Of a stretch of 64,000 nt of DNA, positions 12,216 through 23,559 are shown piece by piece (the stretch's first letter is position 1; every line of letters begins with the position of its first letter). The stretch comes from Gambelia wislizenii. Its lineage: Eukaryota > Chordata > Lepidosauria > Squamata > Crotaphytidae. The DNA lies in the NCBI GenBank assembly GCA_030847615.1, contig JAUMIR010000001.1:158941001-159005000 (forward strand), given 5' to 3'. Made by a program: the position numbers and the translations under genes. Below the pieces are notes generated by a model, which was given only the letters and a program-made list of their open reading frames with translations, made no database searches and was not told the origin of the DNA.

Positions 12216-13247
12216 CTACAACTAGAGGAAGTACATTAGGTGTTGACACAGGTTAGGGCCACCTTTGCAGATTCCCACCCCAGTTGAACTGTCTTCACTA
12301 GAGATGCATCTGGCATCAACTTTAGTGAAATTTCAGTGTCAGGCCAAGGTTCATTTATTTACCTCATCATGTATGAACAGTAAATTGCTGCTTTAATACA
12401 ACAGAATCTACTGTTAACTATATGCTGTCTCTGCTGATTGTTTATCTTCTATTTCATATACTTCATTGTCAGTTTGTTTTAAAATTGATATTACCTGTCT
12501 TGGCATTTTTATGAAGACTAAAATGAAAGCTATATAGACCTTTCATGCTCATACGCAAAGTATCAATGAACATCTACTATTGATCAGAACATCATTTTTA
12601 AAGATAGAACTATCACTTCCTGAACTAAAAGCATGAACAACAGTCTAGTGCAGAAATCATACCTTCCAACTCTCCATTCTGTATTTAATTTTTAAAAAAT
12701 TCAACCAAAGAGAAAGTTTACTTTATCATACATACAAAGCCACATAATGGATGAATAACAGTTCTGCACATTTGGTATATGAAAGACAACCACACAGTAT
12801 TATCTTCTTAGCTGCCAGCTGGAAAAAAAAAGTCACCTTACTAATGGCATTGGAAAATTAATTTTCTCTGCCTGCCACTTCAATACTTGCACTGGAAAAT
12901 TTTCTTTCTGTAAAGAACATTCCATTGACCTTAAAGCCTATGACAGAACAATCAGAATGAAAACACGTTGGTTTCCCTGATACAACATGCAGTCTAAAGA
13001 TTAAAACAAAAACAAAACAAAACAAAACGTTCAGTGAGTGTCTTAGAATAGAAATTCCATTTGGTGGCAGACTAAAAAGCCAGTATTTGCCAACAGCAAG
13101 TAAAAAGAATGCATATGCTTCACTAGTTTAAACTGAGAATACTGGACCCTTCTAGAAAGGATAGATGTGAGGTGACAAAAATGGTCTGCCCATTCCCATG
13201 ATAAGTTATCCAGAAGCAATGCCTGAACTGAAACAGCTCCATATTTA

Positions 13248-13482
13248 CAATTGGCCCTCTGTATTCATGGATTTGGCATCCACAGTTTCCACTATCCACA
13301 GCTTTAAAATATTCCCCCCCCCCAAAAAAAAAATTCCAAGAAGCAAACCTTGATTTTCCCATTTCATATAAGGGGCACCATTTTACTATGTCATTGTATA
13401 TAATGGGACTTGAGCATCCACAGATTTTGATATCCACGGGGGGTCCTGGAACCAAACCCCAGTGGATACCAAGGGCCCATTG
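13248..13482. mobile_element. Tigger-like MITE (TA duplication)
   Basis: Starts CAATTGGCCCTCTGTATTCA after TA and ends in the inverted terminus before TA. The body includes 'gggacttgagcatccacaga' and GGTCCTGGAACCAAA. The same ~230-bp family recurs at 18.91, 28.53, 31.31, 43.44 and 49.46 kb in both orientations. Confidence 0.85.
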
Positions 13483-14261
13483 TATTATTATTTTTATTCA
13501 TTAATGAAAATATTTATATCCTATCCTCTATCTAAAGATCTCAGAACAATGTAAAATAAAATCAATGTGATTAGTTTAAAACACTATACACAAATATTAA
13601 AAGTCTAAAAATATATTAAACAATTCACCAAGTTCCATATAATTACTAATCCATATATAGGATATTACAATTGGCTGTTTTAAGGTATAGCTTCATTGCT
13701 GAGCTGAATCACGTATAGCAGATTAATTCGACAGAAGTCAATAACATGGCTGTTTATGCCTTTGTCCTCTAGGGCATCTTCCACATCCACACCCATCTGG
13801 CACAATGTTTCCTTAATGCTTAGTAATACAATTGTTTTACATTGCTCTTCAGCAGCCGGGTTCCATTTCCCACTAGCATCTTCTGCCAAATCCTAGCCCT
13901 AATGCTGGACCAGTTCCTAAGGAATGCAATACATTCATTTATTTTAAATACAACTAATAAGAGTTCTCTGGGAGGATTACATGGTATTACAGGAATAAAA
14001 ACAAAACATGTATCCAGGCCTAGCCCTAATATTGGGCAGAAAGTAGCAAGGGATAATAGTGGAGGGAGGACAGAAGGAGCAGCAGTAAGGTGCTAGAAGA
14101 TAGAATTATACAGTATTGGCCAAATGGCCTGCCTTCTACCCATTAAGCCAGGCTGCTGCTCTCAGAAGAGAAACCTGTCTTGACAGGAGTGATGAAGTAG
14201 AATTAATCTATAGATTTTCCTTGGTTTTTTCCCGGGCTGTGAGGCCGTGTTCTGGAAGAGT

Positions 14262-14310
14262 TTACTTCTGACATTTTGCCTGCATCTGTGGCTGGCAACT
14301 TCAGATAATG
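14262..14310 (-). ncRNA. Hammerhead-like motif, left end of Penelope-like copy 2, decayed
   Basis: On the minus strand CTGAAGT (14304-14298) and AAAA in place of GAAA (14277-14274) are followed by TGTC. Two core positions are changed, so it is a relic. Confidence 0.5.
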
Positions 14311-15419
14311 GTTGGGTAGGAGTGTGTGTGGAGTTTATATCCTGTGAACCCCTTTTGGAGAGTATATGTAAATTTGTGTATTTGAATGGTTAGTTTCTGG
14401 GTGTAGAAATGCAAGGAGAATTAGTGTCTGTTTGGCTAATGGTTGGTTGATGACCCATTATCTGCAGGAAATCCCCCTGTCCCTGGGTGGAATTCATTTG
14501 CAAGTGCTGAGTTTTGATTCTATTGTTTTTCAATACTGGAAGCCAGATTTTGTTTACTTTTAGGGTTTCTTCTTTCCTTTTGAAGTTGTCCAAGTGTTTG
14601 TGGATTTCAATAGCTTCTCTGTGCATTCTGACATGATAGCTGTTGGCCTGGTCCAGAATTTCGGTGTTTTTAAATAACATTTCGTGTCCAGGTTGGTTTA
14701 TAACATGTTCTGCTATTGCTGATTTTTCTGGCTGGCCCAGTCTGCAGTGTCTCTCATCTTCCTTGATTCGTGTTTGCGCATTGCGTTTAGTGGTCCTTAT
14801 GTAAACTTGTCCACAGCTGCATGGTATGCAGTAAACTCCTGCAGCTGTGAGGGGGTCTCTTTTTATCCTTTGCTGAGTGTAGCATTTCTTGGATTTTCTT
14901 GGTTGGTCTGTAGATCATTTGGAGGTTGTGTTTCCTCATCAGTTTCCCTATTCTGTCTGTGACTCCTTTGATGTAGGGTAAAAATACTTTCCCTTTGGCT
15001 GGCTGTTTTTCTTCTTCATTCCTGTGTTTTTTTCTGGGTCTGGCTGCTCTTGTGATGTCTGATCTGGAGTAACCATTACCCTGTAGGGCCCAGTTTATGT
15101 GATTCAGCTGTCCTCCAGGTAGTGGGGTTCACAGATCCTTTTTGTGCGGTCTACCAATGTTTTTATTGTGCTTCTTTTTTGTCCTGCATGATGATTGAAG
15201 TTCTTGTGTAGGTAACTGTCCATGTGTGTGGGTTTTCTGTATACCTTGTGGCCTAACCATTGGTTTGGCTTGCGGATGACTAGGACATCCAAGAATGGCA
15301 GTGGTCCTTCCTTTCCTTTTTCCATTGCATATTTGGGTGGATGGTGTTCAGGTGGTTCAGGAATATATCCCCCAACAGGGGCTCACAGTATATAAACTCC
15401 ACACACACACCTACTCAAC

Positions 15420-15468
15420 TATTCTCTGAAGGTGCCACCCACAGATGCAGGCGAAATGTCAGAAGTAA
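15420..15468 (+). ncRNA. Hammerhead-like motif, right end of Penelope-like copy 2, decayed
   Basis: CTGAAGG (15426-15432) replaces CTGAAGA. Stem II, GAAA (15453-15456), TGTC and the TTCT/AGAA stem I are kept. The changed core A probably kills cleavage. Confidence 0.55.
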
Positions 15469-15661
15469 ACTCTTCCAGAAAACGGCCTCACAGCCTGGAA
15501 AAAAACCAAGGAAAATCTATGGATGCCGGCCATGAAAGCCTTCGACTTCACATTAAAATTCAGCTGCCAGTCTCATCTGTTTCTGTATATGGAATGGAAA
15601 GTCCTGTTCCTTAAGCAGCAAAATATTTTGAGCTAGTCTTGCACACAATAAAACGAAAAGT

Positions 15662-15880
15662 AATGAACCAGTGTGGCACAGTGATTTGAGTGTTGAACTA
15701 CAACTCTGGCTAACAAGGTTCAAATTCCTGTTCAGTCATGAAAGCCCACTGGCTGACCTTGGGAAAGTCACATACTCTTAGCCCTCAGAAAACCCTGTGA
15801 TAGATTCTTAGGGTTGCCATAAGTCAGAAACAACTTGAAGGCACACAGCAGCAACAGTAGCAGCAATAATAATAACAACA
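15662..15880 (+). mobile_element. tRNA-derived SINE with (CAACAA)-type tail
   Basis: An A-box-like TGGCACAGTGATT near 15673 and a B box GGTTCAAATTC at 15717-15727 are followed by the conserved body 'ggctgaccttgggaaagtca' and a tail with CATAAGTCAGAAACAACTTG and AACAACAACAA. Related minus-strand copies lie near 39.88-40.06 and 51.24-51.47 kb. This is the common squamate tRNA-SINE type. Confidence 0.8.
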
Positions 15881-18800
15881 ACAAGAATGCACAGGAGATG
15901 AAAACACAATGCAAAATATAGAAACACAATTATTTCAATACACTTTAAAAATTCTCAACTACAAATTGTAAAATCTAGTTTGGATTGAGAATATTGGGAT
16001 TAGAAAAACTGAGAATATCTAAACAAAGAGAGGAATGTCTTTACCTGGCACTGGAAAGATATATACCAGGTCTGTCTCCTTCAGAAGGGCAGTTCATAAG
16101 CAGAGTGCAACTTGCCCAACTTCATTCAGCAAGGGCATTCGGAGGAAGGCTGCAAAGATGGCTATGGCTGTACCACCAAAGGTATTCTACACACCCATTC
16201 TACTGTTGAGATAGCCACTAAAATCCTACTCTTCGGGGGAAAACACACTTTAAACTATTAATCTACAAATCCTCACTGTTTTACACTATGATTTCAGCTA
16301 CCATAATTCTATTTGTATTTTGTTATATATTGTTTGGTCATATTTGCATTGTAAACATTTTTCCCATTTACTGTTTTTCTGTAAATATTTTACTGTTGTA
16401 AACCACTTTGGAATTTAGCAAGATGAAACAGAATTAGATAAACAGTATATGCATGAATAAAACAGTATATAAATAAAATATATCTGAAATTGTATCTAAA
16501 TACATTTCTAAAAATTACATTTCCAATGTAGGCTACAATCTGAGACACCTTCCAAAAAAGTCTTATGCATGGAAAAAACAAGGCACAATGGTTCTTCTTA
16601 CGAGTGACCTCAGAGAGCTTTACTAGGTGTCACTCCCAGAGCTTTGAGAAGTTCCTTTTTGGGCTACAACTTCCAGAATTCCCCATTTGGCACAGTCACT
16701 GGCTCTGCTAGCTGGAAGAACTCTCAAAATTAGTCCAATATGTAGACATTCCTAAACTGTACAGTAGTGACTTCCTAAAAGGTTATTGTGGTAACTACAG
16801 TATCTTTATAGTTGTTGGCTGTGGAATAAAGTAATAACTAGTATTTATACTGTACAGTGCTTTTGATGTTAAAACAGTTCGCACACATTATATCAGCAAT
16901 CTTTAAACCAGCTTTCCCTAATTTAGTTCTTCCACATGTGTGAGACTATAATTCCCATAGTCCCATCATATTGGGAGTTCTAGTCCAACAAATCTCAAGG
17001 ATACCAAGCTAAGGAAGGCTGCCTTACAGCAGCCAGGTAAGGCAGGTTAGTATTATTTTTCCCTTTTTTGGCGACCTGATGCTGAGAGAAATAGCTTGCG
17101 TAAAGGCACATTAGATTTAAACTAGGTATTTCCTAGATTACATTTAGAGGCCTAAACTCTATTGGTTGGTCTCAACTAGAAAGGCTTGATTAAAACAACT
17201 GTTGAATGGTGAGTAAATAAGTAGGGTAATTCCAATGATTCAGTGGATCTACTCTAGTTGTAACTAATAGCAGGGTGCAGGCCTTATTTACTATACTATA
17301 ACAGCCCATGGTGAACAACACATTAAAACACCCATTTCATTAAAAACGTCGGAACATAAAAACCAACCACATATTTGCCAAAACAGATTTGGCCATTGTA
17401 CTTTGCACATTAGCTAAAGCCAAACAAGACTATATTCTTTGACTAAACGGGAACAGCATAAAGACAAAAGGAGTTTTCAGAAAACTAGAAAGTCAGTGCC
17501 AACAATGAGCCTTCTGTACCTAGAAGGATATTTCTAACTATGAATATTAGAGGACAGATTTTTTTTACTTGTGAATTTGGTCTCTAAAGATACAAGCCAA
17601 AGGCTGGCCCATTTCACTATCAAGAAAGCTGCAGATTTTACAACACTTTCATTTATTCTAATTACTGTTAATTATTTGTTCAAACAATTGGCTATTATGG
17701 GTCCTCATTCCTATGGAGCTGTTTTGTGCTGCACAACATCTTGTGTTCTGACCAGGCTGTATTTGTTTCTACCAATTATGCAATATTTAAGACTTGTTTT
17801 CTATCAATTCCTGCCCTGTAAACTATCAGCATGATACTTTTTGCTGTACTTACAGCTGAAGGATAACTGCATACACTCTTACGCTAGATCTACAACTACA
17901 TACAGTACAGTCCGTCTGATATTTTAATAACAATGATGCTTTAGAAAGTATTGCTTTTTTAAATTTATCATTCCTAAACCTGGTCTCCTCCAGATGTTTT
18001 GAACTACACTTCTACAATATCTCACTTTTCACAATACTGGCTGGATTTGATGCCCACAACATCTAGAGGTACCAGGCTGGGGTATGCTGCTCTAGCTCAC
18101 CTTTTAAAACTTTCCAAAGGAAAATTCCACCATAAACCTCAAAATATTTTTTCCAAACTGAGGCTAAGGATCTATAAACATGATCATCAGTAGTGGTGAT
18201 AAACGCAATAACAGAAATTTAACATTGAAAAGCCTCCAATAGTCTCCAACATAGGAGTAAAAAATGTTTCTCTATAGCCTCCAGAAATACATTTCTGGAG
18301 GATGCATACTCCAAATCTTGCAGAAGTGGCACAAAGCTTTGCCTTGTGCTGAGTACAGCATCAGTGTAAGGTATGTGTGCACACTACAAACACATGTAGA
18401 CCATCCATTGCTCCTCCCTTATAGAACCCATTGGTAGGCAGCAAATATACTCTTAATTTCTCTTGCAGTACAGCAGATTATCTCAGATGCTTTCTCCCTG
18501 TGCCCTAAAGGCTCTCTAATACAGGGCTGGAAATGTTCAGATGTTGTTGGACACCAACTCTTATCACCTACAGCCAGCACAGCTGAAGGCTTATGGGAAT
18601 TGTAGTCCAACATCATCTCCATTCTTGCCTTAACGGGTTTTGCTGGAATTCTCCCTTTATATACTGTAACTATTCATTCCTAGGTAAGCCAAAGTATTAC
18701 AGGTAAGAGAGCAGTCTGTGACTGACCTGAGATCCCCAGAGGACAGTTTTGAGGCCCCCAGGTATCCTTACACTCTCCAAACCCTCCCTCCCAAAATGGG

Positions 18801-18910
18801 GGTCAAAGTGTTTTCATTTTATCTTGAAAATGGCAAACAGTACCTCTCAAAGCAAACACCAACAGGGACATGAGGTGTGTGTGTGTTATGTGTCTGTATA
18901 TGTACATATA

Positions 18911-19090
18911 CATTTGGCCTTCTGTATCCACGGATTTGGCATCCACGGATTCCACTATCTATAGCTTGAAAATATTCCCCTCCACAAAAAAAAAAATTCC
19001 AAGATTTTACTATGCCACTGTATATAATGGGATTTTGATATCCACAGGGGTCTTGGAACCAAAATGCAGCAGATACCAAAGGCTCGCTGC

Positions 19091-19092
<2 letters not shown>
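18911..19092. mobile_element. Tigger-like MITE, internally deleted
   Basis: Same family and orientation as 13248-13482. It lacks about 50 bp in the middle, and its right end merges into an (AT)n microsatellite. Confidence 0.75.

Positions 19093-19128
<36 letters not shown>
19093..19128. repeat. (AT)n microsatellite
   Basis: Alternating TA run next to the Tigger-like MITE. Confidence 0.9.
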
Positions 19129-19130
<2 letters not shown>

Positions 19131-19639
19131 AAACACATATATGGATGACTGAGTAAACACCACCATTCTGGAAAAGAACAAATTGTAGAACTTTGTGGGC
19201 CTTAGCCATTGAGCACTTACTCAATCCCATGTCAAGTCCTGAACAACAGTTCAAAACATGACCATTCCCATTATATTTCTTGTCCTTCCACAGGACAAGA
19301 AATTCTACCACAGATGAAATATTAACTAAACTGGAAGGAATAATATAATGGTTTCTTTCCTTTCCTTGTTTTATTGACTTTTCCCTTTCTCAAGGCGTCT
19401 TGTCACAATAAGAAGCTTTTAGTACTTGGCTCTGCTTGTTTGGTTCATTCAGCAGTTCTACTCTTGAGTCTCCTTTAGGGCCATAACTTTAAGAAAAGAG
19501 GCAAGCAGCATTTGAGAATTTCTCATATTCTGCTATAAGACTGGGAAGAAGAGTACTGGTCTTTTGTCTAATGACAAAGAACAACTTTAGAGGGTTGATA
19601 CTTATGGCATAACAGGCTTCAAATTGTCGTGGGAGAGAG

Positions 19640-20000
19640 GCTTGCGTACCCTAATGATGTTTTGAGCTATGCTGGCGGTGGCATAATAGCCACCGGTAGG
19701 GTCTCCCATGCCAGACAGGTCAAAACCGAAGGGTCTGACAAAGAGCGTCAAAGGGCAGGATGGGCTCTCTAGCCTTATGGCAACCGTCCTAGGAGAAGGA
19801 AAACTCTAATCCCAAACCCGGGCAGATGGTGCTCGTCCAACCCTGTAAGGTCAACCATCTAAGAGAAGGAAACTCTAATCAAACCTACGGCCCGAGGACC
19901 TCGCTGCCACGTCCATGCTTGCAAGGCCACGGCAGATGAATCTCTGGTTTAAAGGGTGAGGCCAGTTCTGTGCACGCTGCGCTCCACCAGAAAAATCCAT
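19640..20000. repeat. GC-richer segment, probably a LINE 5' region; family not identified
   Basis: It stands out from its AT-rich surroundings. It holds two spaced copies of GGAGAAGGAAAACTCTAAT-like text (19794-19813 and 19864-19880) and phrases such as GGGTCTCCCATGCCAGACAG. I recognise the style of a squamate LINE 5' untranslated region but cannot name it. Confidence 0.4.
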
Positions 20001-21349
20001 TGCACAGGCTCGAAGGACAAATGTATCATTTTGTACTTTATCTTTTGATAATATAATCATGCCTACTATTTTATAATTAACAGTTATCACAGTTCTATAC
20101 CTCCCATTAACTCATTAGTATGAGTAACAAGCTATAACTGGAAGGACAGAATGGCCACACTAGGTTTCGGTTCTTAGCATCTCTAAAGAATCAGGTAAAA
20201 GATGTAGTCATTGCTAATGAGACTAAATAATACTGTACTTAGTTAAATTGACAATTGGCTGAGTATAAGACAGTTCATATGTGCTTGTACATGCAAAGAA
20301 TTTGAAGCAATTATTTCTTCACAAAGTAAACCATGATTTTATTTCTAAATGCAAGTGAGATATCTTTACACCTTCCCTTATCTATAGGCCAAACCTTATT
20401 TATGTATGCCAAGAACCATTCTTTTTCACAAGAAAAAAAAGCCTTTTACAATTACTGAAAGCTCTAGTACCAATATGTTACTAATAAAAGAGTGTACTGC
20501 ACTGTTTTTCTAGCACCCAACATGTTTATGGGTTAGGCCTTTACTATTCCCATTTTGTGCATACAGGCTGAGGCTGCACTCAGATGGCTAAGATTCATTC
20601 TGTGAGTGTTAATTAACTTAAACATTACTCTTGTTAATGGAATGTGTTCCTTCCATTAAGGTGCATCCTCTTGAACATATTACTGTAGTCTGTCCTCCAA
20701 CAAATCTTTTTAGTGCATTTCATCAAATCACAAATTCCCTCTCTCCTACAGAAATATCCTGTGGGCAGAAGCCAACACACAAAGAAAGTCTTCCCTGCTC
20801 TGTGTGATTTAAGATTCACATGCCACAGAGCCATTGGGCAACACAACATAAGAAGTGTTCATTCTATGATCTTTTTTGGGGGGAGAATTATATGTCAAAA
20901 TCAGAAACAAAAGCTTCACTCCTAAGTATATTTAGTAAGAACACAGTTTAACTACTTTTCAAGAAAAGATGCTTAAGATAAAGCTGCAAAACTAAGTCTG
21001 TTGTCAGTAACAAAAATATTTACCAGCCACCCTTTATGAAAAGTGTGGATTGAGCTAGGACTGCCTTTTTTTAAACTCTAAAGCTACACAGAAAGAACAA
21101 GAATGAAGTGTATGCTTCCATAGCTATATCACAGAAATAGAAAAAATATCTGCTCAAATGGAAGATTCTCAAATACACAAAAAGTATGTTGCATTAAAGT
21201 AGTCTATGATGCAGAATAAAATTGCTGATAAACAGCACTTAATTACAGGAGATTCAATGTGAAAAGGGACCACAGAGAACATCAAAGAAACATGAGTGAC
21301 AATGTAATTCTCTGCATGTTTACACAGAAATATGTCGCCAATGTTCACG

Positions 21350-21545
21350 GTATATACCTTCAAGTCAACAGCTGACTTATGGTGACAACACAAATTTCAT
21401 AACTGTTTCTTAAGCAAGGAATAATCAGAAGTGGTTTGCTATTGTTTTCTTCTGAAATATAGCCTACACCATCCAAGTACTAACCAGTCCCGATCCTGCT
21501 TAGCTTCCAAGATCACATAGAATCTGGTACCTTCAAGGTATTTCA
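21350..21545 (-). mobile_element. 5S rRNA-derived SINE, degenerate, second copy
   Basis: Same order as the copy at 11.96-12.2 kb: minus-strand 5S-like AAGCTAAGCAGGATCGGGAC and TTAGTACTTGG, then the CACCATAAGTCAGCTGTTGA body and CTTGAAGG tail. Confidence 0.75.
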
Positions 21546-21855
21546 GCTTCTCAACAGAATACAGTTCTTAATAAATGTGTATCTTGGATTGCTGCTTAAC
21601 TGAAGGAATGATATGAGAGAATGCAAAGTCCCAACAAGATTACAAGATCACACTGTCATAAATAAATAAACTTGGAATATAGTTGAATCAAGAACACTTG
21701 GGGTTTTTACTCAGTTATTAAGGGAGTGGAATCACACCCTTAACCAATGTTTGTGGTTGGGAGGAGAAAAGCAATGTATGCTGCCATGAGGTCACTGGAG
21801 GAAAAGCAAGATATGTACTCACACACATAATATAAAATAACAGTAATGACAAATA

Positions 21856-22192
21856 CAGGTTGAGTCACCCTTATCTGAAATGCTTGGGACCAAAGATATT
21901 TTGAATTTTGGAATATTTTGGACTTTGGAATACAATATACATAATGAGTTATCTTGGAGATAGGGCCCAAGTCTAAACACGAAATTCATTTATGTTTCAT
22001 ATACACCTTATACGCATAGCCTGAAGGTAATTTTATATACAGTACTTTTAAAAATTATGTGAATGAAACAAAGTTTGTGTACAATGAACCATCAGAAAGC
22101 TAAAGTGTCACTATCTTAGCCACCCATGTGGACAACTCTAGATTCTGGAACATTTTGGATTTCAGAATTCTGGTTAAGGGAGACTCAGCCTC
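21856..22192. mobile_element. Tigger-like element (CAGGTTGAGT.. family), 337 bp, TA duplication
   Basis: CAGGTTGAGTCACCCTTATC opens after TA, and its degenerate inverted copy (AAGGGAGACTCAGCCTC) closes before TA. The inside (AAGTCTAAACACGAAATTCA, GTTTCATATACACCTTATAC and others) is, from memory, very close to a Tigger-derived MER repeat of mammals. Confidence 0.8.
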
Positions 22193-22782
22193 TATGACAA
22201 TTCCTCCCTTTTAGTTCATGAATACATGAAAGCAACAACAAAATACAGGGGGCAGTTATTTCAAAACCAATCTGTATACAGTACAAAGGTGTAATTTGTG
22301 TGTGTACAAACAGGCAGGTTAGAGTTATCATTCAGTCAGGAGAGGGGGAGAAATTCTACCTATACACACTCTTGTAAACATGGGTTAACTAATCCACATG
22401 TACTCAGAGGCACATGGTTTAACTCCGTGGTTCTTAACCTGTGGTCCAGAGACCCCAGGGGTCCGTGATGTCCTCACAGGGGGTCTGCAAAGACTTGAAA
22501 GTTGCTTGGCCCACCTCCTGCCTGCAGTGGCATAGCCATGTGACAGGAACCAAGGTAAAGGTTGGCTTGGCCTGCACATTGCCATTCAATCCACTCCAGC
22601 CACAAACTTGCAAGAAGAAGCAGAAGAAAAGTCTTCCTTCCCACTCCAGTGCCTCTGAGGGAAGGTTTAATGGACAGTGTAATTGTATTATTATTATTAT
22701 CATTATTATTGGTTTTAAATCTTGAGTTAAGTGTTGGGGGCCCACAGCAACAAAATACTGTATATTTAAAGGGGGTTTCCTG

Positions 22783-23332
22783 CAGGGTTGGTTTAAGGCA
22801 CCAGTGGTTTCTGCAACAACATCTCAGGCTCGGCCAAATTGATCACCAACAATGGTCCACCCTGGCCTCACATCGGGAGGCATGGAGACGCACTATCCAC
22901 AATGCTGCAGCCTTATTTGAGAACTCACACCGAACAAGTCTTGAAGAGAAACGACAACGCAGAAAGAATCACAACCCGGAAACATCACCCAAGGAGACCT
23001 TCTGCTGTGCTTTCTGCAACCGGACTTGTTTATCTTGGATTGGCCTTTTCAGTCATCAGTGCGCTTGCAGAAAGCATGGGATGAATCCTTCCTGAATCTT
23101 CATTTGCGAAAAAAAGCCAGAGGGGGGGGGTTCAGCATCTGTAGGGGGCCCCATCATTGTGAGAACCCTGTAGTAACCCTCCTCTTGCAAAAAACATTAT
23201 TAGTAATAATCTGAATATCCTGTACTGTGAATACCTTAGGTTGAGTTAGGTTACATTGGCCTGAGATAAACATATGTGGCCCCTAAAATAAAGCATTTCA
23301 GCCCCCCCCCCAAATTCCTTAAACTGGTCCTG
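22783..23332. mobile_element. Second hAT-type MITE (CAGGGYTGGTTTAAGG family) nested in element A
   Basis: Termini CAGGGTTGGTTTAAGG and CCTTAAACTGGTCCTG are inverted. It is flanked by GTTTCCTG and GGTCCCTG (6 of 8 match). The intact 222-bp relative at 28102-28323 shows which part is the later LINE insertion. Confidence 0.85.
22803..23130 (+). mobile_element. LINE 3' end coding a Cys/His finger tail
   Basis: Encodes HLRLGQIDHQQWSTLASHRE, then LEEKRQRRKNHNPETSPKE and CCAFCNRTCLSWIGLFSHQC. The C-x2-C ... H-x-C ending resembles the zinc-finger-like tail of some vertebrate LINE reverse transcriptases. The clade is unsure (RTE, Vingi or another). Related pieces lie at 24.30-24.42, 24.68-25.27 and 48.66-49.08 kb. 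Confidence 0.75.
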
Positions 23333-23429
23333 GGTCCCTGGTAAAGAAAAGATTAAGTACCACTGGTTTAACTAATCCCAATGTAGATGCCTCTTGCAAA
23401 TTTATCTGATGGAGGCTGGAGGGAGGCCC

Positions 23430-23515
23430 AAGACAAATGATAATGGGTCGAATTCTGGGAGAAAGGCGTCCTATAAATTAAATAAATTAATTAAATAACC
23501 AATAAATGATAAACA
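23430..23515 (+). mobile_element. LINE 3' tail remnant
   Basis: GGGAGAAAGGCGTCCTATAA followed by AAATAAATTAATTAAATAA, an L2-like 3' end. Confidence 0.5.
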
Positions 23516-23559
23516 ACAACTTGGAAGCCTGCCCTCCCACTTATCTGATAACCTTTCAA

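Larger units (their letters stand above)
14215..15560 (-). mobile_element. Penelope-like retroelement, copy 2, defective
   Basis: Coding sense is minus. 15325-15104 encodes an RT C-terminal piece with [13 protein letters not shown] and HKVYRKPTH. The GIY-YIG region follows (to 14680-14390, [20 protein letters not shown] onward), with stops and frameshifts. The outer ends (14215-14330 and about 15365-15550) are inverted copies of one another, each with the TTCCAGAA..GGCCTCACAGCC segment seen in copy 1. No clear target duplication was found. It is truncated much further than copy 1: the RT palm is missing. Confidence 0.9.
22425..23365. mobile_element. hAT (Charlie-like) non-autonomous element A, with nested insertions
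   Basis: Termini CCGTGGTTCTTAACCT and AAGATTAAGTACCACTG are inverted copies, and an exact 8-bp duplication GTTTAACT flanks them (22417-22424 and 23366-23373). A second hAT-type element (22783-23332) lies inside, split by a LINE 3' end (about 22803-23130). Confidence 0.92.

Noticed and set aside
14747..14962. 71-residue plus-strand frame
   Set aside because: Antisense shadow of the GIY-YIG part of Penelope-like copy 2.
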